From positions 44,053,687 through 44,117,686 of the forward strand of contig NC_052507.1 in NCBI RefSeq assembly GCF_014356525.2: DNA of 64,000 bases. Direction: 5' to 3'. How positions within the stretch are numbered: the first letter of the stretch is position 1; each line of letters opens with the position of its first letter. Shown here piece by piece: positions 1 through 11,734 of this stretch. Origin of the DNA: Nilaparvata lugens. Lineage: Eukaryota; Arthropoda; Insecta; Hemiptera; Delphacidae. The notes beneath the pieces are model-generated. The model saw only the letters and a list, made by a program, of their open reading frames with translations, ran no database searches and was not told where the DNA came from. Made by a program: the position numbers and the translations under genes.

Positions 1-45
1 ATATAAGCTTAATATTAAAACAACATGATAAACACTTGTACTTAC

Positions 46-180
46 TTTGCTTTTCACTGTGATGAACTCCAACTGATGGCTTGAATTTAACTTCTTCAAG
101 AAACTGCGTCGTAATGTGCACAACTACGCTGTTTGCATTCGAAAGATCTCTCCTGGCTGAACAGCTCCCTTATATACACC
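46..180 (-). promoter_or_regulatory. Possible TATA promoter and non-coding first exon
   Basis: Read on the minus strand, a good TATA box (TATATAAG, about 177-170) is followed by roughly 120 bases that end at a consensus splice donor, GTAAGTAC, at 45-38. The stretch between holds no long reading frame; its single early ATG meets a stop after a few codons. This is the layout of a TATA gene whose first exon is mostly 5' UTR, with the rest of the gene to the left of the window. No exact initiator at the expected spacing is evident, and the gene cannot be named. Confidence 0.35.
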
Positions 181-1402
181 AGACGCTCCCCACCACATTC
201 CATCAACTCTAGATTTATATACCAAGTCCATAGAATGAGGAATAATTTTTTTAAATAAATTTCTAGTGAATAATATTTGCATAAAATGGAAGAGGAATAG
301 TATGATTTAATGTGAGAAAGAATCGAATATCAAATATGGATATTAGTAGAAAGTGATCAGATAGAAAGATAAATAATCATTTGAACATGCTAGATAGCTA
401 GTGGAAAAATCACAGGGAAAATAATGATAATAATAGGGTAGAAGAGAAGAGAAAGAAGGAATGTGCACAATTGAGAAGAGCTTATGAAACTGAACTATAG
501 GATAAGAAATAGAACATTGTATTGTGATCTTGAATTTATCAAGGAAAGAAGAAGAAAAGAAAAATAAGAAGAATAGAAATGAATAATAATCATCTTCGCA
601 AAAATCACAACAGTTATAATAAATGTAATAATTACAACAATATTCTAGTAATCATAATAACTATAAGATTAAGAAGAGAAATGAGAAAGAAAAATAAGAA
701 GTAGAGGAGACTATTGAGAAAGTGCTAGATTATTTTATATGAGTTTTAAATAGGATTGAACGTTGAAGTATGAAAAATATTATATAGTATTAGAAGTATG
801 ATTAACTATTGGGTGTTGCAATAATGATAAAAGTAGTAAATTCAGTACTGTAATATTTTAGTGATGAATGTCTAAGATAATGTTAAATGAAACACAGCCC
901 CTATATGAGCATATGAACAGACTACCCACCCTTCTGTTCTATTAATAACTCTTCACACATTAGCTTCTATTGTTTGAGCTGTGGCAATAGTAGATGATAT
1001 CATCATTTACACCTAATATAGAAGAGATTACTATCTATACCTATATATTATTACATATGTTAACATATCTATAACATATGTTAATCATCCAATTTATTTG
1101 AAATTCAGCATTTTGAAGATGATTAATATTATGGAAATAATTTTGGTTAGAGATGTAATTATTAGTAAGAATAGAGATAATGATTTTCTTAGTACCCTCT
1201 GGAGTATAGTAGTTGATGCATTGAACATAGTTTCGGGAATTAATATCAAGATAAATCATTAATCAGTATTAACAAATGTGGATTTCCTTAATTTGAAATA
1301 ATTGCCGTACATACAATCATAGATAGCAGTGAAAAGATTCATTTATAGAACAGAGAGCCAGCTCATAAAGAATGCCAAGGTATATCTACTGTGAAATTTA
1401 TA
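181..1402. other. AT-rich intergenic sequence, no gene seen
   Basis: About 1.2 kb of AT-rich sequence with long A/G and A/T runs. The only open frame, about 72 codons on the minus strand near 1041-1259, is rich in Asn, Ile and Tyr as expected from AT-rich non-coding DNA and shows no motif. I see no repeat boundary or host exon here. Confidence 0.5.
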
Positions 1403-2186
1403 TTAATATGATTTTCCTATTATTGTAGTGAAAGGCACCCTAGTCAATCGAATGCTGAAATGATTAAGTTTACCTTTAGATTTAGGAGGTTGGTCATCCT
1501 CTCGACTGTGTGGACCACTGGACCCTCTTGGATCCTCCCTTGCTATACAGATCTTGATCCTCCCATCAGATGACCAGACATTCTTATGTCCATGACAATT
1601 GGCCGCAGTGTTGAGTATCTTGAGACGCTCTGCAGTCAGATCCTTGAGAATGGTGATGCCAGAACCCTTCAGCTTCAACATCGAAGATCATCTTCCTGGT
1701 TTGGTAGCTGCAGAATTGAACTATGATGGGTCGGTCCTTAGGTTTTGCTTGCCCTTGTTGAGGTGGTTGACGCCTTCCAATGTGATGCGAGCGGTTGACA
1801 TTCACCAGAGTCACAGGTACGTTCAGCTTCTTGTTGAAGACATCAAGCACCAGCAGGTCCGTGTATTCTTTGTTGCTCTCCAGGATCCCAAAAATATGTA
1901 TTGAATGTTGGCGCCCATATTGCTTGAGGTCGTCGACCTTCAGGTGACAAGACACCTCCAGCTCACGAATTCTATCATGCAGCTGCTTGTTCTCCTCCTT
2001 CAATGCCTGAAGTTCCTCGAAAATAGACTTCACAGCCATTGAGATGGCATTATGTACAGATTCTTCAATCTGCTGTCAAATAATGTGGAGGGTCTCTTCA
2101 GACAATGATCCAGAAATAGCTGGAGAAGGCCCTGTCTTCAGAGCGTTGACCTCATTATTTGGCATGCCTCTGTTTGGTTGAACCAT
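1403..2186 (-). pseudogene. LINE ORF1 protein fragment (L1-type ORF1-like), broken
   Basis: The minus strand encodes an ORF1-type nucleic-acid-binding protein of a non-LTR retrotransposon. A start lies at 2186. A coiled-coil stretch follows (KEENKQLHDRIRELE, near 2000), then an RRM-like region with RKMIF near 1690. After a frameshift near 1680 comes the conserved block KLKGSGITILKDLTAERL, followed by VWSSDGRIK. There is an in-frame stop near 2080 as well as the frameshift, so it is inactive. No endonuclease or RT follows downstream (below 1400), so this copy is truncated at its 3' side. The RT fragment at 2369-3661 lies 5' of it on the same strand, the wrong order for one element, so they are two insertions. 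Confidence 0.7.
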
Positions 2187-2441
2187 AGTGTACCATTAGG
2201 TGGATTCACACTTTTACAGGCGAGAAGGTAGACTGAAGAATTAGGAATGTTTTTCCAAGATAAATAGAAAGAGTGTGAGTTAATCAAAAATATAATTTCA
2301 CTATTGAATTTAGCTCAAGAAACTGAATAATTTGATGTGTAATTTGTAGTGAATTGAACTGTTGAACCCTACAAAATATCTATTAGAAGACAGAGCCGAA
2401 CTATCACACGTTTACTCACTTGACATAACCAAGAGAGAGAG

Positions 2442-2500
2442 GATGGAGATTTGGCAATCTCTGATGGAGATTTGGCAATCTCTGATGGAGATTTGGCAAT
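2442..2500. repeat. 21-bp tandem repeat, about 2.8 copies
   Basis: The unit GATGGAGATTTGGCAATCTCT is repeated at 2442, 2463 and 2484 (last copy partial). On the minus strand it encodes three copies of SEIAKSP just after the RT catalytic motif, so it is an in-frame expansion within the LINE relic. Confidence 0.9.
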
Positions 2501-3183
2501 AAGAACAATATAATCTGCAAAACGTAAGTGATTCAGGTAATTTCCTTGGATATGCAAACCATTATCTATCCCATTTGAGATTACTAGAACATTTTTCTAG
2601 AGTGGCATTGAATAGAGACGGCGAGAGTGAGCCCCCTGTTCTACACCTTTCTGCATGCTCAATAATTCTCCTGGTGAATCTGATACCACTTGTGCTGCAC
2701 TATTCCCATGTATGTACTTGATTACATTTGAGAAGGTTGCTGGAATCATTTCGAGTGATGAGAAAAGAGGAATGCATGCTTCAAACTATCAAAAGCCTTT
2801 TTAAAATCAATAAAGTCTCAGTAGACAGACACCTATATCAAATTCTTCGCAATTTTTCCATGAGTTGGCTGACTGCTTGAAGATGGTCTATTGTCGAGAA
2901 TCTACTTTGAGTTCCCGCCTGCTCGACCAGTTGGCACTCATTCAAGATTGGTTGCAGCATATATTGTAAATGAAATGCTAGTAGATTGTAGATGAAATGC
3001 TTATTGGTTGATAATTATTGTTGATGTTGTATTGATCTCCTTTCTTGAACAATAAATGATGTCTGATGTTTTCCACTGCAAAGCTTCTGAATGTTCACTG
3101 ATAATTCTATTAAACAGCTTGACTACTGTCTCTGGAGAGATAGAGTACAGTACTTCCAGCATCTTGTTTGTTATCCTATTTGT

Positions 3184-3271
3184 TATCCTGCCATAGTATT
3201 GTTCTTCAAAGTATTTACCACTGCCTGTATCCTGCCATAGTATTGTTCTTCAAAGTATTTACCACTGCCTG
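3184..3271. repeat. 44-bp tandem duplication
   Basis: Two adjacent, essentially identical 44-bp units (3184-3227 and 3228-3271), each starting TATCCTGCCATAGTATTG. They lie inside the LINE RT relic. The period is not a multiple of three, so the duplication shifts the frame. Confidence 0.9.
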
Positions 3272-3697
3272 GAGATCTATTTTTTCAATTGGTGGTACTT
3301 CTTCCTGCTCATTATTCTGCTCTAATACAACAGCGCTCTCAGATGTGTCCCGATATAGATCTCTGAAGTATTCAGTAGCATTTTCAGAAATACCTTTCAT
3401 ATTCCTTACTATCCTGCCTTGTCTGTCTTTCACTCCAACTTTTCATTCTTTGCCATCAAACAATAGTTTCCTTAATTTCTTCAATGATCCATTGTTATCC
3501 AATACATTTTTCATCAGACTGTCTTTGAATTTTTTAATATCCTTCCTGATATGGTATCTTGTTAATTTGCGAAGCATATTAAATTCAATTCTTTCTTGGA
3601 AACTCTTGTTCTTTTTCTTTTTCAAATTTGTCTTGTTCATTTGCTTTGAAAATATTTCCAACTAATTCCTCTTCCCATTCTCTTCTTGGCCTTCTTC

Positions 3698-3805
3698 TTA
3701 AGCAATGGAAGAAGAACTACAATAAATTCCAATTATCAATTCAATGCTAATAATAAAATTATTTAGGTCACTTAACCTTAAAAATTTCTTCATTAGACAT
3801 TGAAA
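3698..3805 (-). repeat. Dispersed repeat, second copy near 19.47 kb
   Basis: About 105 bp just upstream (minus-strand sense) of the RT relic. Its reverse complement matches 19465-19585 closely, including the shared words AAGTGACCTA and GTAGTTCTTC. Probably part of the same LINE family found as a separate fragment at 19.5 kb. Confidence 0.65.
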
Positions 3806-3809
3806 AATG

Positions 3810-4620
3810 TTGTATAATATTGTGGTATTTTATTTTGTATATGATTTCTGGCATATGACCGCCACGGCTGGCTTGGATGTAGTACAATATAAACGCCTAA
3901 TTTTCTATTACTTTTCTCAATATGTGTGTCCGTATATTGGCAATAACACTGCGAATGTTGTCTTCCAAATGGTCAAACGTTTGTGGCTTATCCGCATAGA
4001 CCAATGACTTAACATAGCCCCACAGAAAGTGGTTTAGCGGTGTTTAATCACAAGATCTTGGATGCCAATTTACAGGTCCAAAACGTGAAATTAGGCGGGC
4101 ACCAAATGTGTCTTTCAATAAATCGAGCTGTGTGACATGTTAATCTGTCTTGTTAGAACCACAGCTCCTCGATATCATAGTTGTTCAATTCAGGAATGAA
4201 AAGGTTAGTAATCTTCAATAAAGCGGATAGACACTTATCCAATTCCTGTGCTCGATGGCGGCTGGACTCATTCAGCTCTTCCTCAATGCTACCACAGAAT
4301 TACAATTATAGGAGTTTTCTCTGATGCTACGCTCTACAATAGCAATAGCTTCTGTTCACACCGTACGGCATCTCTGGGGATGCCAGCTATCAATAAGAGT
4401 GTAACGTGGTGCAAAAACGTTACATGCTTAATCGAATTAACTGCTCTGATGGACGATTTTGATAAAACGGATGTAGGTCGCGATATGTATTCTGCATAGA
4501 ACCATTATTTTCGAAACAGAATTGCACTATTTGCTAGAATTGTTCGGGGATGAGTTTTTTCATGATCAATTGCCAAACAAGACCAATAATAAATCACTTA
4601 ACAACTTTTAAATCAGTCGC
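3810..4620 (-). pseudogene. Mariner-like transposase, internally deleted
   Basis: Minus-strand remains of a mariner-family DDE transposase. From about 4610 downward it shows the N-terminal helix-turn-helix region (QIVQFCFENNGSMQNTYRDL), then TEAIAIVERSI. After a jump comes the C-terminal catalytic part: TFGARLISRFGPVNWHPRSCD, then FLWGYVKSLVYADKPQTFDH, ending ASRGGHMPEIIYKI near 3820. The middle of the enzyme, roughly from the end of the DNA-binding domain to the QDG-CHTA block, is missing. Several stops are present, so this is a dead, deleted copy. No clean terminal inverted repeats were located. Confidence 0.75.
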
Positions 4621-4700
4621 CATCTATGTAACACCCGTTACATACATGTATTCTAGAGGTGCATTGATGTTCACCAAAGTTCCTTTATAGTATTCTCCTA

Positions 4701-4992
4701 TCCTATACTATTAAACGAGCAATTTCTGTTTATAAGTTTAGATGCTTAGAAGTTTATATATATGTATGTGACCGGATCTCGAAAACGGCTTTAACAATTC
4801 TCAAGAAATTTGGAACAAAGTAGGTTTATGATATGAAAATTCGATTGCACTAGGTCTCAACCCTGAGACAACTTGCTGAAGGACATTAAAATGATGAATA
4901 TGTCCTTGGAAGAATAGCTGGAAATTTTGTCATTTGTCAATACCTTAATGGAAGTGAGTGAGCGAGTGAATGTGTGGGTTATTCCTCAGCTG
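4701..4992. repeat. Dispersed repeat, possibly Helitron-related, copy 1
   Basis: About 290 bp starting CCTATACTATTAAACGAGC and containing GGATCTCGAAAACG, ATTCGATTGCACTAGGTCTC and GCTGAAGGACATTAAAA. A second copy lies at 10630-10912. The TC at the left edge and lack of inverted ends would fit a Helitron 5' end, but the class is a guess. Confidence 0.6.
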
Positions 4993-5671
4993 ATCTCACA
5001 AGAAGAATAATCCAGCAAGAAAAACTTATTTCTCTCTTTTTAGAAAACATGTTTACACTTCAGAAAGTCCAAAATAGTAACTAGATGCTGTTAGTGTAGA
5101 ATGGTACATAGTATATTGATCTACATAGTAGATGGTTGGCAGGCCTGGTGTCTGCTAGGTCAGTTCTATTGGAGTGAGCTACGTGAAAATTTTCAGTTTT
5201 ATTAGTATTACACGTTTATTTATTCATTTGTTCAAGTTTGAGTTGTGTAATAGTTGAGTAGTGATTCAATCAGACAAATGGCATAGTTCTTTTGTGTTTT
5301 GTATTACCTGAGTTTGTGACTTGTGTTCATCTCTCAAGATCTAACCTACAATATTGAACATTATTGACTCATCAACAGTGACAGGATCTTATCATTTTAT
5401 CAGTTGACTCAAACGATGTGCTTTCATGTTTCTGAACTCTCGATTTTCTTCACTTGTCTGTCGTCTGCAAGTTGCCGGTAACTGGTTAACTTAACCTAAA
5501 AGCTAGCATTTGAGCGGGAGCCCGAGTCAGCTATAGTTGCAGTCAGCTGTTTTTTGTTTTGTTTTCATCTGACAAATAGAGACATCAACACAACTCTTCT
5601 GTGTTATCTTCTGTGCACTGCTCTATTGATCTTCGATTATACTTGTTTTGGTGCTAGATTTTGAATTTAAG
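4993..5671. other. Presumed 5' flank and 5' UTR of the downstream LINE
   Basis: No reading frame or repeat boundary is evident between the dispersed repeat and the first ATG of the LINE ORF1 at 5672. Part of it, especially after about 5200, is likely the LINE 5' untranslated region, judging only by position. Confidence 0.35.
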
Positions 5672-7274
5672 ATGATGACAATGAACCGAATGACAACACG
5701 CCGAATGCGGGAGTGTTTGATCCGGGAAGCGGAATTAGAGTTGAATAATATGAACTGTGATCTTGTTAATGATACGGTGATAGAATTAGCTGTCAATATT
5801 AGAGGAACTCTATCAGTGATCTCGAATAAATTCACGAATGATGCCATTATTGACATAATTCCGGATGTTGTTGGAATTCTAAATAAATTGGACACCACAA
5901 TCTCCTACAATAATGAACTGCTGAATGAACGCACTGACCTTCTGAATAATAATACTGAACTGACTAAGCAAGTAGAGTACGAGAAAAATAAGCGCAAAGA
6001 AAACTTTGAGGACTCCTTATTCAATGAGGAAAAGGCTGAGGAGGAAATTCTGTTATTGGAAGCGCGTATAAAAAACTGGAGGCATCTAACACCCATTTAA
6101 ATGAGGAATTGAATAATAAGAATGAAATAATAAAAATTATTGAAGCCGATAATAATAGCTTATTTTTTAACAGAGACACTATTTTGAACAAAGTAACTTC
6201 TAGGAGCAATGATGAATTTATTACGCCAAGAAATACTGCTAAAGTTAGAACCAATTTTACTGAGACTGGAGCTACGGTAAATAACAGATTTGAACTTCTC
6301 TCTGAAAACACTAAATCTGCAAGTAATAATAGGCCTACCACTTCTCATAAACTACTGGTCAAGGCTCAAGTTCACATACCTAAAGCGTTGCCCAAGACGT
6401 CTCATATTAAAAACACCATCACTGAAACAACCCATACCGGGAAAAAAAGGAGAATGACTATTCTATCGGATAGCCAAGGAAAACATTTGAGTGAATACCT
6501 GCAGCATCTGTATGACAGCTTTGAAACCTTCGTTTATACTAAACCTGGCGCTAAATTAAAACATATTCAAGATGGCATGGATTTTGTTAAGGATTTCACC
6601 AAAGATGATGCTATTGTTATATTGGCTGGCACAAACAACTTCCATGTAGACGAACCTCATCAGTTAACTGTATTCCAAGGAATAAATGCTCTTTCAAATC
6701 TACGGTTGAAATCTAAAATTATTGTATGCAGCGTACCGTACAGATATGACAACCTCAGCCTAAATGAAAACAACTCTTCTCCAACTCCTATCTATCGAGA
6801 GTAGTGAGTGAATATGAGGGCGGTCTGCGGCTTTCCTTTTTGGACGTGAATGACTTCCTCCAGCGATCCCACTTCACAAGGCACGGTCTGCATCTCAATC
6901 GTCGCGGAAGGCTAATACTAGCCAGGAACTTTGAAGTGTTTGCCAAGCAGAATGCTGCGAGAATTGGTGTGGGTGACCTTGATCTATCAGCGACTACTGG
7001 TGGCAGGGCTACAACTGCGGATGAGCTGTGGATCCCTCAATTGCCTGAGTCTCCCTCTATTAACTATCTGGGTTCCTATCCTATCACACCCAATCAAGAG
7101 GAAATGGAAAACTGTGACGATGGATGTGGAAACTGTGAAAATGTGCATGATTCCATGTCATCTGAAAAGGACAATAGACTATCTCAGACTTTACCCCTTA
7201 GTAATAGTTTGATTGAATTACCAAGATCTTCATCTTTAGTAAATTTTAAAATTAACAATTCAAGTTTTTTATAG
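5672..7274 (+). pseudogene. LINE ORF1 with coiled coil and SGNH esterase domain
   Basis: I chose the ATG at 5672 because the longer frame opens at a TTG. The first part is rich in heptad-like Leu/Asn/Glu (ELLNERTDLLNNNTELTKQ) and continues past a frameshift near 6070 as LEASNTHLNEELNNKNE, a long coiled coil. Next comes an SGNH-hydrolase-like domain: MTILSDSQGKHL near 6455 (block I, with SDSQ for GDS), then AIVILAGTNNFHVDE near 6610 (G and N blocks). After a second frameshift near 6800 comes FTRHGLHLNRRGRLILA near 6870, the final block with His. Roughly 540 codons in total. It would act as an RNA-binding chaperone with an esterase module of unproven role. Confidence 0.75.
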
Positions 7275-7289
7275 ATAAACAGCCAGACA

Positions 7290-10142
7290 AAGCATTTATA
7301 TCGAATAGTGAGACCCCAAATTATGAACAAGCGTTAAGCATTTATCATCACAATATACGTAGTGCAAGGAATAAGATTGACCACCTGTGTGCTTCTTGGA
7401 AAGTCCCTCCAAATATAGTTTGTCTAACAGAGCATTGGATCCATCAGAATGAAAGCTTTATCATACCAAATTACCTATGTGTCTCAAAGGTCAGTAGGTG
7501 TCTCAACATGGGCGGAGGTGTTGCTGTTTTTGTTCGTAATAACCTTTCTAACTTGACAGTAACACGTTTGACAGACCTGGAGAATGAATTCAATGATGAC
7601 AGGTGTTTTGAATGCTGCATAGTTCTGTGTGATATGGCTGAGCGTGGCAAAGCAACAAGTTCTAGTTTTGTCCTCGTTTGCATATATAGATCACCAAGCA
7701 ATAGTGAAAATGCTTTCATTTCTAGAATGGAGAAACTGTTCTCGAAATTATTTAAAAAATTCAAAAATATATTAGTTACCGGTGATTGGAATATAATTGA
7801 TTTTTTGAAAAAAATGATCGCAATGTAAGATTATTGAAAGATATATTCTCCTCATTCAACATCCATGAACTTGTCAAAGTACCAACCTGTATCACTCCCA
7901 ATTCTAAATCATTGTTGGATAATGTTGTTTCTAACATCTCCCATGACTCAATTATTTGTAATCCAGTAAAGAATGATTTATCTGATCACGATGCTCAGTT
8001 GACTTTCATTTTGAATACAGACATTGGAAAGCCCAAATACATCTAAAAAAAAACGTTTTTCAAATGAAAATATTTCAAACTTCAATAATCTTTTGCTGCT
8101 AGAAGACTGGTCAATTATTTATTATTTGCATGATTTGGATAGACAATGGGAGGTTTTTATAGAAAAGTTGCTCTGTGCTTTCACAATAGCTTTTCCATTG
8201 AAGCACACAAAAGTAAGAGAAAACAAAGTAAAAAACAAGAAGTTGAATAAATCATTGAAGAAGCTTGCTGATGATAATGTTGATCTCTCAATTTTAGTGA
8301 GCATCACAAATAACCCTGATTTGAAGCAGCTTTTAAAACAGCGACAAATTCAATTCAGACAAATTTTGAACAAGAAAGGAGAATTGATGTGAAAAGAGAA
8401 ATTAACAGCTCAGAGAATATGCGGCGAGCTGTTTGGAATGTGGTTAGAAGAGAGACTTCCAAAGCAGTGGTCAATAAAGGTGTATCCTCTCTTTTAAAAA
8501 ATGATACAGTCATCAAGTCAAAAATTCCATTGCCAACATATTAAATAAGTATTTTATAAAATCAGCACAATTCATGAACAGTAGGATTTAGATTACCCAA
8601 GGGCCCCCGAATTCAAACACAGTTTCACCTTCCTTTTGTAAATTATGACGATGTTGTCAAGGCTATTTTATCACTTAAACCGAAAAAGTCATACGGAATT
8701 GATGGAATATCAGCCTGGCTGCTACATCGATCCTATTAAAATATTATTGGACCATTAACCTATTTAATTAATGAGTCTTTCAGTCAAGGTCATTTCCCTG
8801 CAGTTTTCAAGCATTCAAGGATTATTCCGGTTTTCAAAGGGGGGGACAGATGTAGTGAAGAAAATTATCGTCCTGTAGCACTTATACCTAAACTATCAAA
8901 GATTCTTGAGAGGATTGTTCATTCCAGGTTGCTATTTCATCTGAATTGTCACAACTTTTTGTCAGGTCAGCAATTTGGATTTAGGCCAAAACGAAGCTCC
9001 ATAGATGTCATTCTATCTTTTTTAAGCTCTATCATTGATCAACTTGAACGTCGAGAACCAGCCATAGGATTATTTTGTGATTTATCAAAAGCCTTTGATA
9101 GAGTTAATCATAGAACACTCTTACTCAAGCTTGAAATGTGTAGTGTTTAAAGTTTATCACTTTATGGTTCAAATCATATCTTGAGGACCAGTCTCAGTTT
9201 GTTGAGGTGCAGGGAATCAAATCAAAAACTTCCAAGGTCAGCTCAGGGGTACCCCAAGGGTCAATATTGGGCCCTCTACTTTTTCTCATTTATATCAATG
9301 ACTTGGAATTTGAATTACTGCTCTGCAAGGCTCTGTTCTATGCAGACGATACAACTCTGCTTTTTGGTGGTCAGGAAGAGAGTATTCAGTTGACTGTGAA
9401 TAGAGCAGTATTATCTATGAATGATTGGCTATCTGGAAATAGTCTATCATTAAATGTGGTCAAAACTAAATTTCTCCAGTTTCTGACAAAAAATAAGTCA
9501 CCCTTTCCAATATCCATATGTGTAAATGGTAGGCACATTAGTGAATCCGCTACGTCTAAATTTCTGGGAGTTACTATTGATAAGCATTTCTCTTGGATTC
9601 CTCACATCACTGAAGTGTGCAGTAGACTTAGTAAAGTGTGTTTCTCACTGAGAATATTGAAGTCACTGTTAAATAAAGAATATTTACTTACTGTTTATCA
9701 TGGCTGTTTTGCATCGGTGATGACTTATGCAATGAAAGCTTGGGGGTTCCCATCCCATTCCAATGAGGTGTTCAAGATACAAAAGCGTGCTATCCGAATT
9801 ATAGAAGGCCTTCCAGTATATCATACATGTAGAGGGACTTTTAGCATACTTGGCATTATGACATTTTATGGTCTTCTCATTTATCGGTCTGTTATATATA
9901 TAAGAAGGAATGGTGACCGTTTTACAACTGTAGGAGCTAGCCACAATTATTCTACAAGACATGGTACCAATTTGCTACTTCCCCAACATCGTCTTGCCTT
10001 GTCTGAAGGGGATATAAATGTCACTGGTCATAAAATTTATAGTAAATTACCAGATAGTTTGAAGTCGATTAATAATGATGCTTTGTTCAAAAAAAAACCT
10101 AAAAAAGTTTGTTGTAGAAGGAGAGTTTTACTCGTTGAATGA
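7290..10142 (+). pseudogene. LINE ORF2: endonuclease and reverse transcriptase, broken
   Basis: The endonuclease region starts near 7345 with YHHNIRSARNKIDHL and CLTEHW, and ends near 7980 with LSDHDAQL; these match catalytic regions of APE-type LINE endonucleases. The RT begins near 8640 (AILSLKPKKSYGIDGIS). It continues through YRPVALIPKLSKILERI, GQQFGFRPKRSS and LSKAFDRVNH (first catalytic Asp). After a frameshift near 9150 come [20 protein letters not shown] and [10 protein letters not shown] near 9340. A thumb and C-terminal domain follow to 10142. At least three disruptions are visible: near 7800, at the stop near 8740, and near 9150. The last 311-codon block is intact. Confidence 0.8.
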
Positions 10143-10329
10143 GTTTTTGTCTGGCTGACTTTTTCTGACCTTTTATTATGTTAACTAAATCCAAAAAACA
10201 TGTTACCTATGTGTTTATAATTGTACTTATGACGACTGCGATATACAGACATTTCTTGTTATTGTATTTATGCAGAAAATAAAGAATTTGAATATATTAA
10301 CACTAGCTATCTACAATATTAATTATAGA

Positions 10330-10558
10330 AAACATATTAGGATATATCATTCTAAATCGAATCCATAGTATATTGGTGTGTTTATTTTTTTAAGTATGAA
10401 TAATTTGTTATTTTGATGAGTGTTAGCAGCTCAACCTAAATTTTTATTTCGACTGTAGTATAAATTTGAAAAGAGACAGTTTTGGGCATAAGCCTGTTGT
10501 GCCTCCACTATAACTCTATAAATAATTGTACGACTGAAAAAATAAATAAATAAATAAA
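10330..10558 (+). repeat. Dispersed repeat with AATAAATAAA tail, copy 1
   Basis: Contains AACCTA, then ACAGTTTTGGGC and AAGCCTGTTGTGCC, and ends in repeated AATAAATAAATAAA. Related copies lie at 43985-44224 and 59010-59357. The repeated A-rich tail suggests a retroposed element, either a SINE or the 3' end of a LINE. Confidence 0.6.
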
Positions 10559-10629
10559 TTATAAATTCAATCTTTTGTTACAAATTTTATATGCTTTTAC
10601 ACTCCAGAGCAAAGCTCGGTCTCCCATAT

Positions 10630-10912
10630 TCCTACACTATAAAACGAGCAATTTCTGTTTATATGTGTGTATTTCACCGGATCTCGAAAACGACTCTGAT
10701 GATTCTCACGAAATTCAGAACATAGCAGGTATATAATATAAAAATTCGATTGCACTAGGTCTCATCCCTGGGAAAATTTGCTGAAGGACATTAAAAGGAT
10801 ATTATTTATCTTTGGAAAAACAGCTGATAATAATTATTTTGTCTCGTCTGTTGATGATGGAAGTGAGTGAGCGAGTTCATGTGTGTGGGACTGTGTCAAA
10901 AATTACTCAGCT
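10630..10912. repeat. Dispersed repeat, possibly Helitron-related, copy 2
   Basis: Second copy of the repeat at 4701-4992, sharing ATTCGATTGCACTAGGTCTC and GCTGAAGGACATTAAAA. It is immediately preceded at 10600-10630 by GAGCAAAGCTCGGTCTCCC, whose GAGC-AAA-GCTC is a small hairpin of the kind seen near Helitron 3' ends. Confidence 0.6.
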
Positions 10913-11008
10913 GTTGAACTTTTGTAATCATTCAATCAGGTACTTAGTGTCTGTTGAAAAAAAGCCAGGCTATTTTTAATCATAATTAATTCCAGTAGAA
11001 CCATCTTT

Positions 11009-11640
11009 TACTTTCCTTGCCCTATTACCATAGGTAAGGAAAGTATTGCTTTCCAAAAAAAATTAAGGTACCCCAATTTCTATTCGTTTCAAGATCCCCT
11101 GAGTCCAAAAAAGTGGTTTTTAAGTATTGGTGTGTGTGTGTGTACACGATATCTCATCTCCCAATTAACGGAATGACTTGAGATTTGGAACTTAAGGTCC
11201 TTACAATATAAGGATCTGACACAAACAATTTCCATCAAATGCAATTCAAGATGGCGGTTAAAATGGCGAAAATGTTGTGAAAAATAGGGTTTTTCGCGAT
11301 TTTCTCAAGAACGGCTCCAACGATTTTGATCAAATTTATACCTAAAATACGCATTGATAAGCTCTATCAACTGTCACAGGTCCCATATCTGTAAAAATTT
11401 CAGGAGCTCCACCCCATCAATGCAAAGTTTGATTTCAGATTCCCAATTATCAGGCTTCAGATAAATTTTAAACAAAAGATTTCGAGTGAACTGTTTGCAA
11501 CTTTTGATTCTATTAAATCATTCACTATGAAGAGATAGCAGACCTAGTGTGTCTTCAGTGTTATTGTCCTGTCACCAGCTGGCTCAGATCTTTGAATAGT
11601 AGACTTGAGATGCGCGTGAACCCCAGCGTCAGGTGATCAA
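11009..11640. repeat. CTTTCCTTGCC dispersed repeat, copy 1 (right end missing)
   Basis: Starts TTACTTTCCTTGCCCTATTA and includes GGTAAGGAAAGTATTGC, CAATTAACGGAATGACTTGA and ATTATCAGGCTTCAGAT, ending near TCAGGTGATCAA. Fuller and partial copies lie at 20651-21459 and 45661-46217. This copy lacks the right terminal GGCAAGGAAAG. Non-coding. Confidence 0.8.
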
Positions 11641-11734
11641 CTTGTTTTGAATTTATTTAACCTTTATGTTGTTTAGAATTATTTGTTAATTTAGAAATAG
11701 AAATTTATTATTACTGTAGGTTATTCAACATTAG

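Larger units (their letters stand above)
2369..3661 (-). pseudogene. LINE reverse transcriptase fragment, heavily degraded
   Basis: This is a minus-strand relic of a LINE ORF2. From 3661 downward the frame reads a linker-like stretch rich in Lys ending SLKKLRKLLFDGKE. Then comes KDRQGRIVRNMKGISENATE with EYFRDLY, and a LKNN-type block that normally opens the RT domain. The catalytic region near 2510-2530 reads LRFADYIVLIA, where the usual motif is ADD; the second Asp has become Tyr. Several stops, frameshifts and two internal tandem duplications break it. An RTE or L1-like lineage is possible but not settled. Confidence 0.65.
5672..10296 (+). mobile_element. CR1-like LINE, nearly full length, inactivated
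   Basis: A plus-strand non-LTR retrotransposon with both ORFs recognisable. ORF1 (5672-7274) has a coiled coil and an SGNH/GDSL esterase-like domain. ORF2 (about 7290-10142) has an AP-endonuclease-like domain, a reverse transcriptase and a C-terminal region. A 3' UTR follows, with AATAAAG near 10280. An ORF1 with an esterase domain is known for CR1-group LINEs. Several frameshifts and stops are present, so it cannot move by itself. No clear target duplication was found, and the 5' boundary is uncertain. Confidence 0.75.

Noticed and set aside
1041..1259. 72-codon minus-strand frame rich in Asn/Ile/Tyr
   Set aside because: Composition matches AT-rich non-coding DNA; no motif or splice context.
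1403..3661. One single LINE with ORF1 and RT
   Set aside because: On the minus strand the RT fragment lies 5' of ORF1, the reverse of LINE order, so they are separate fragments.
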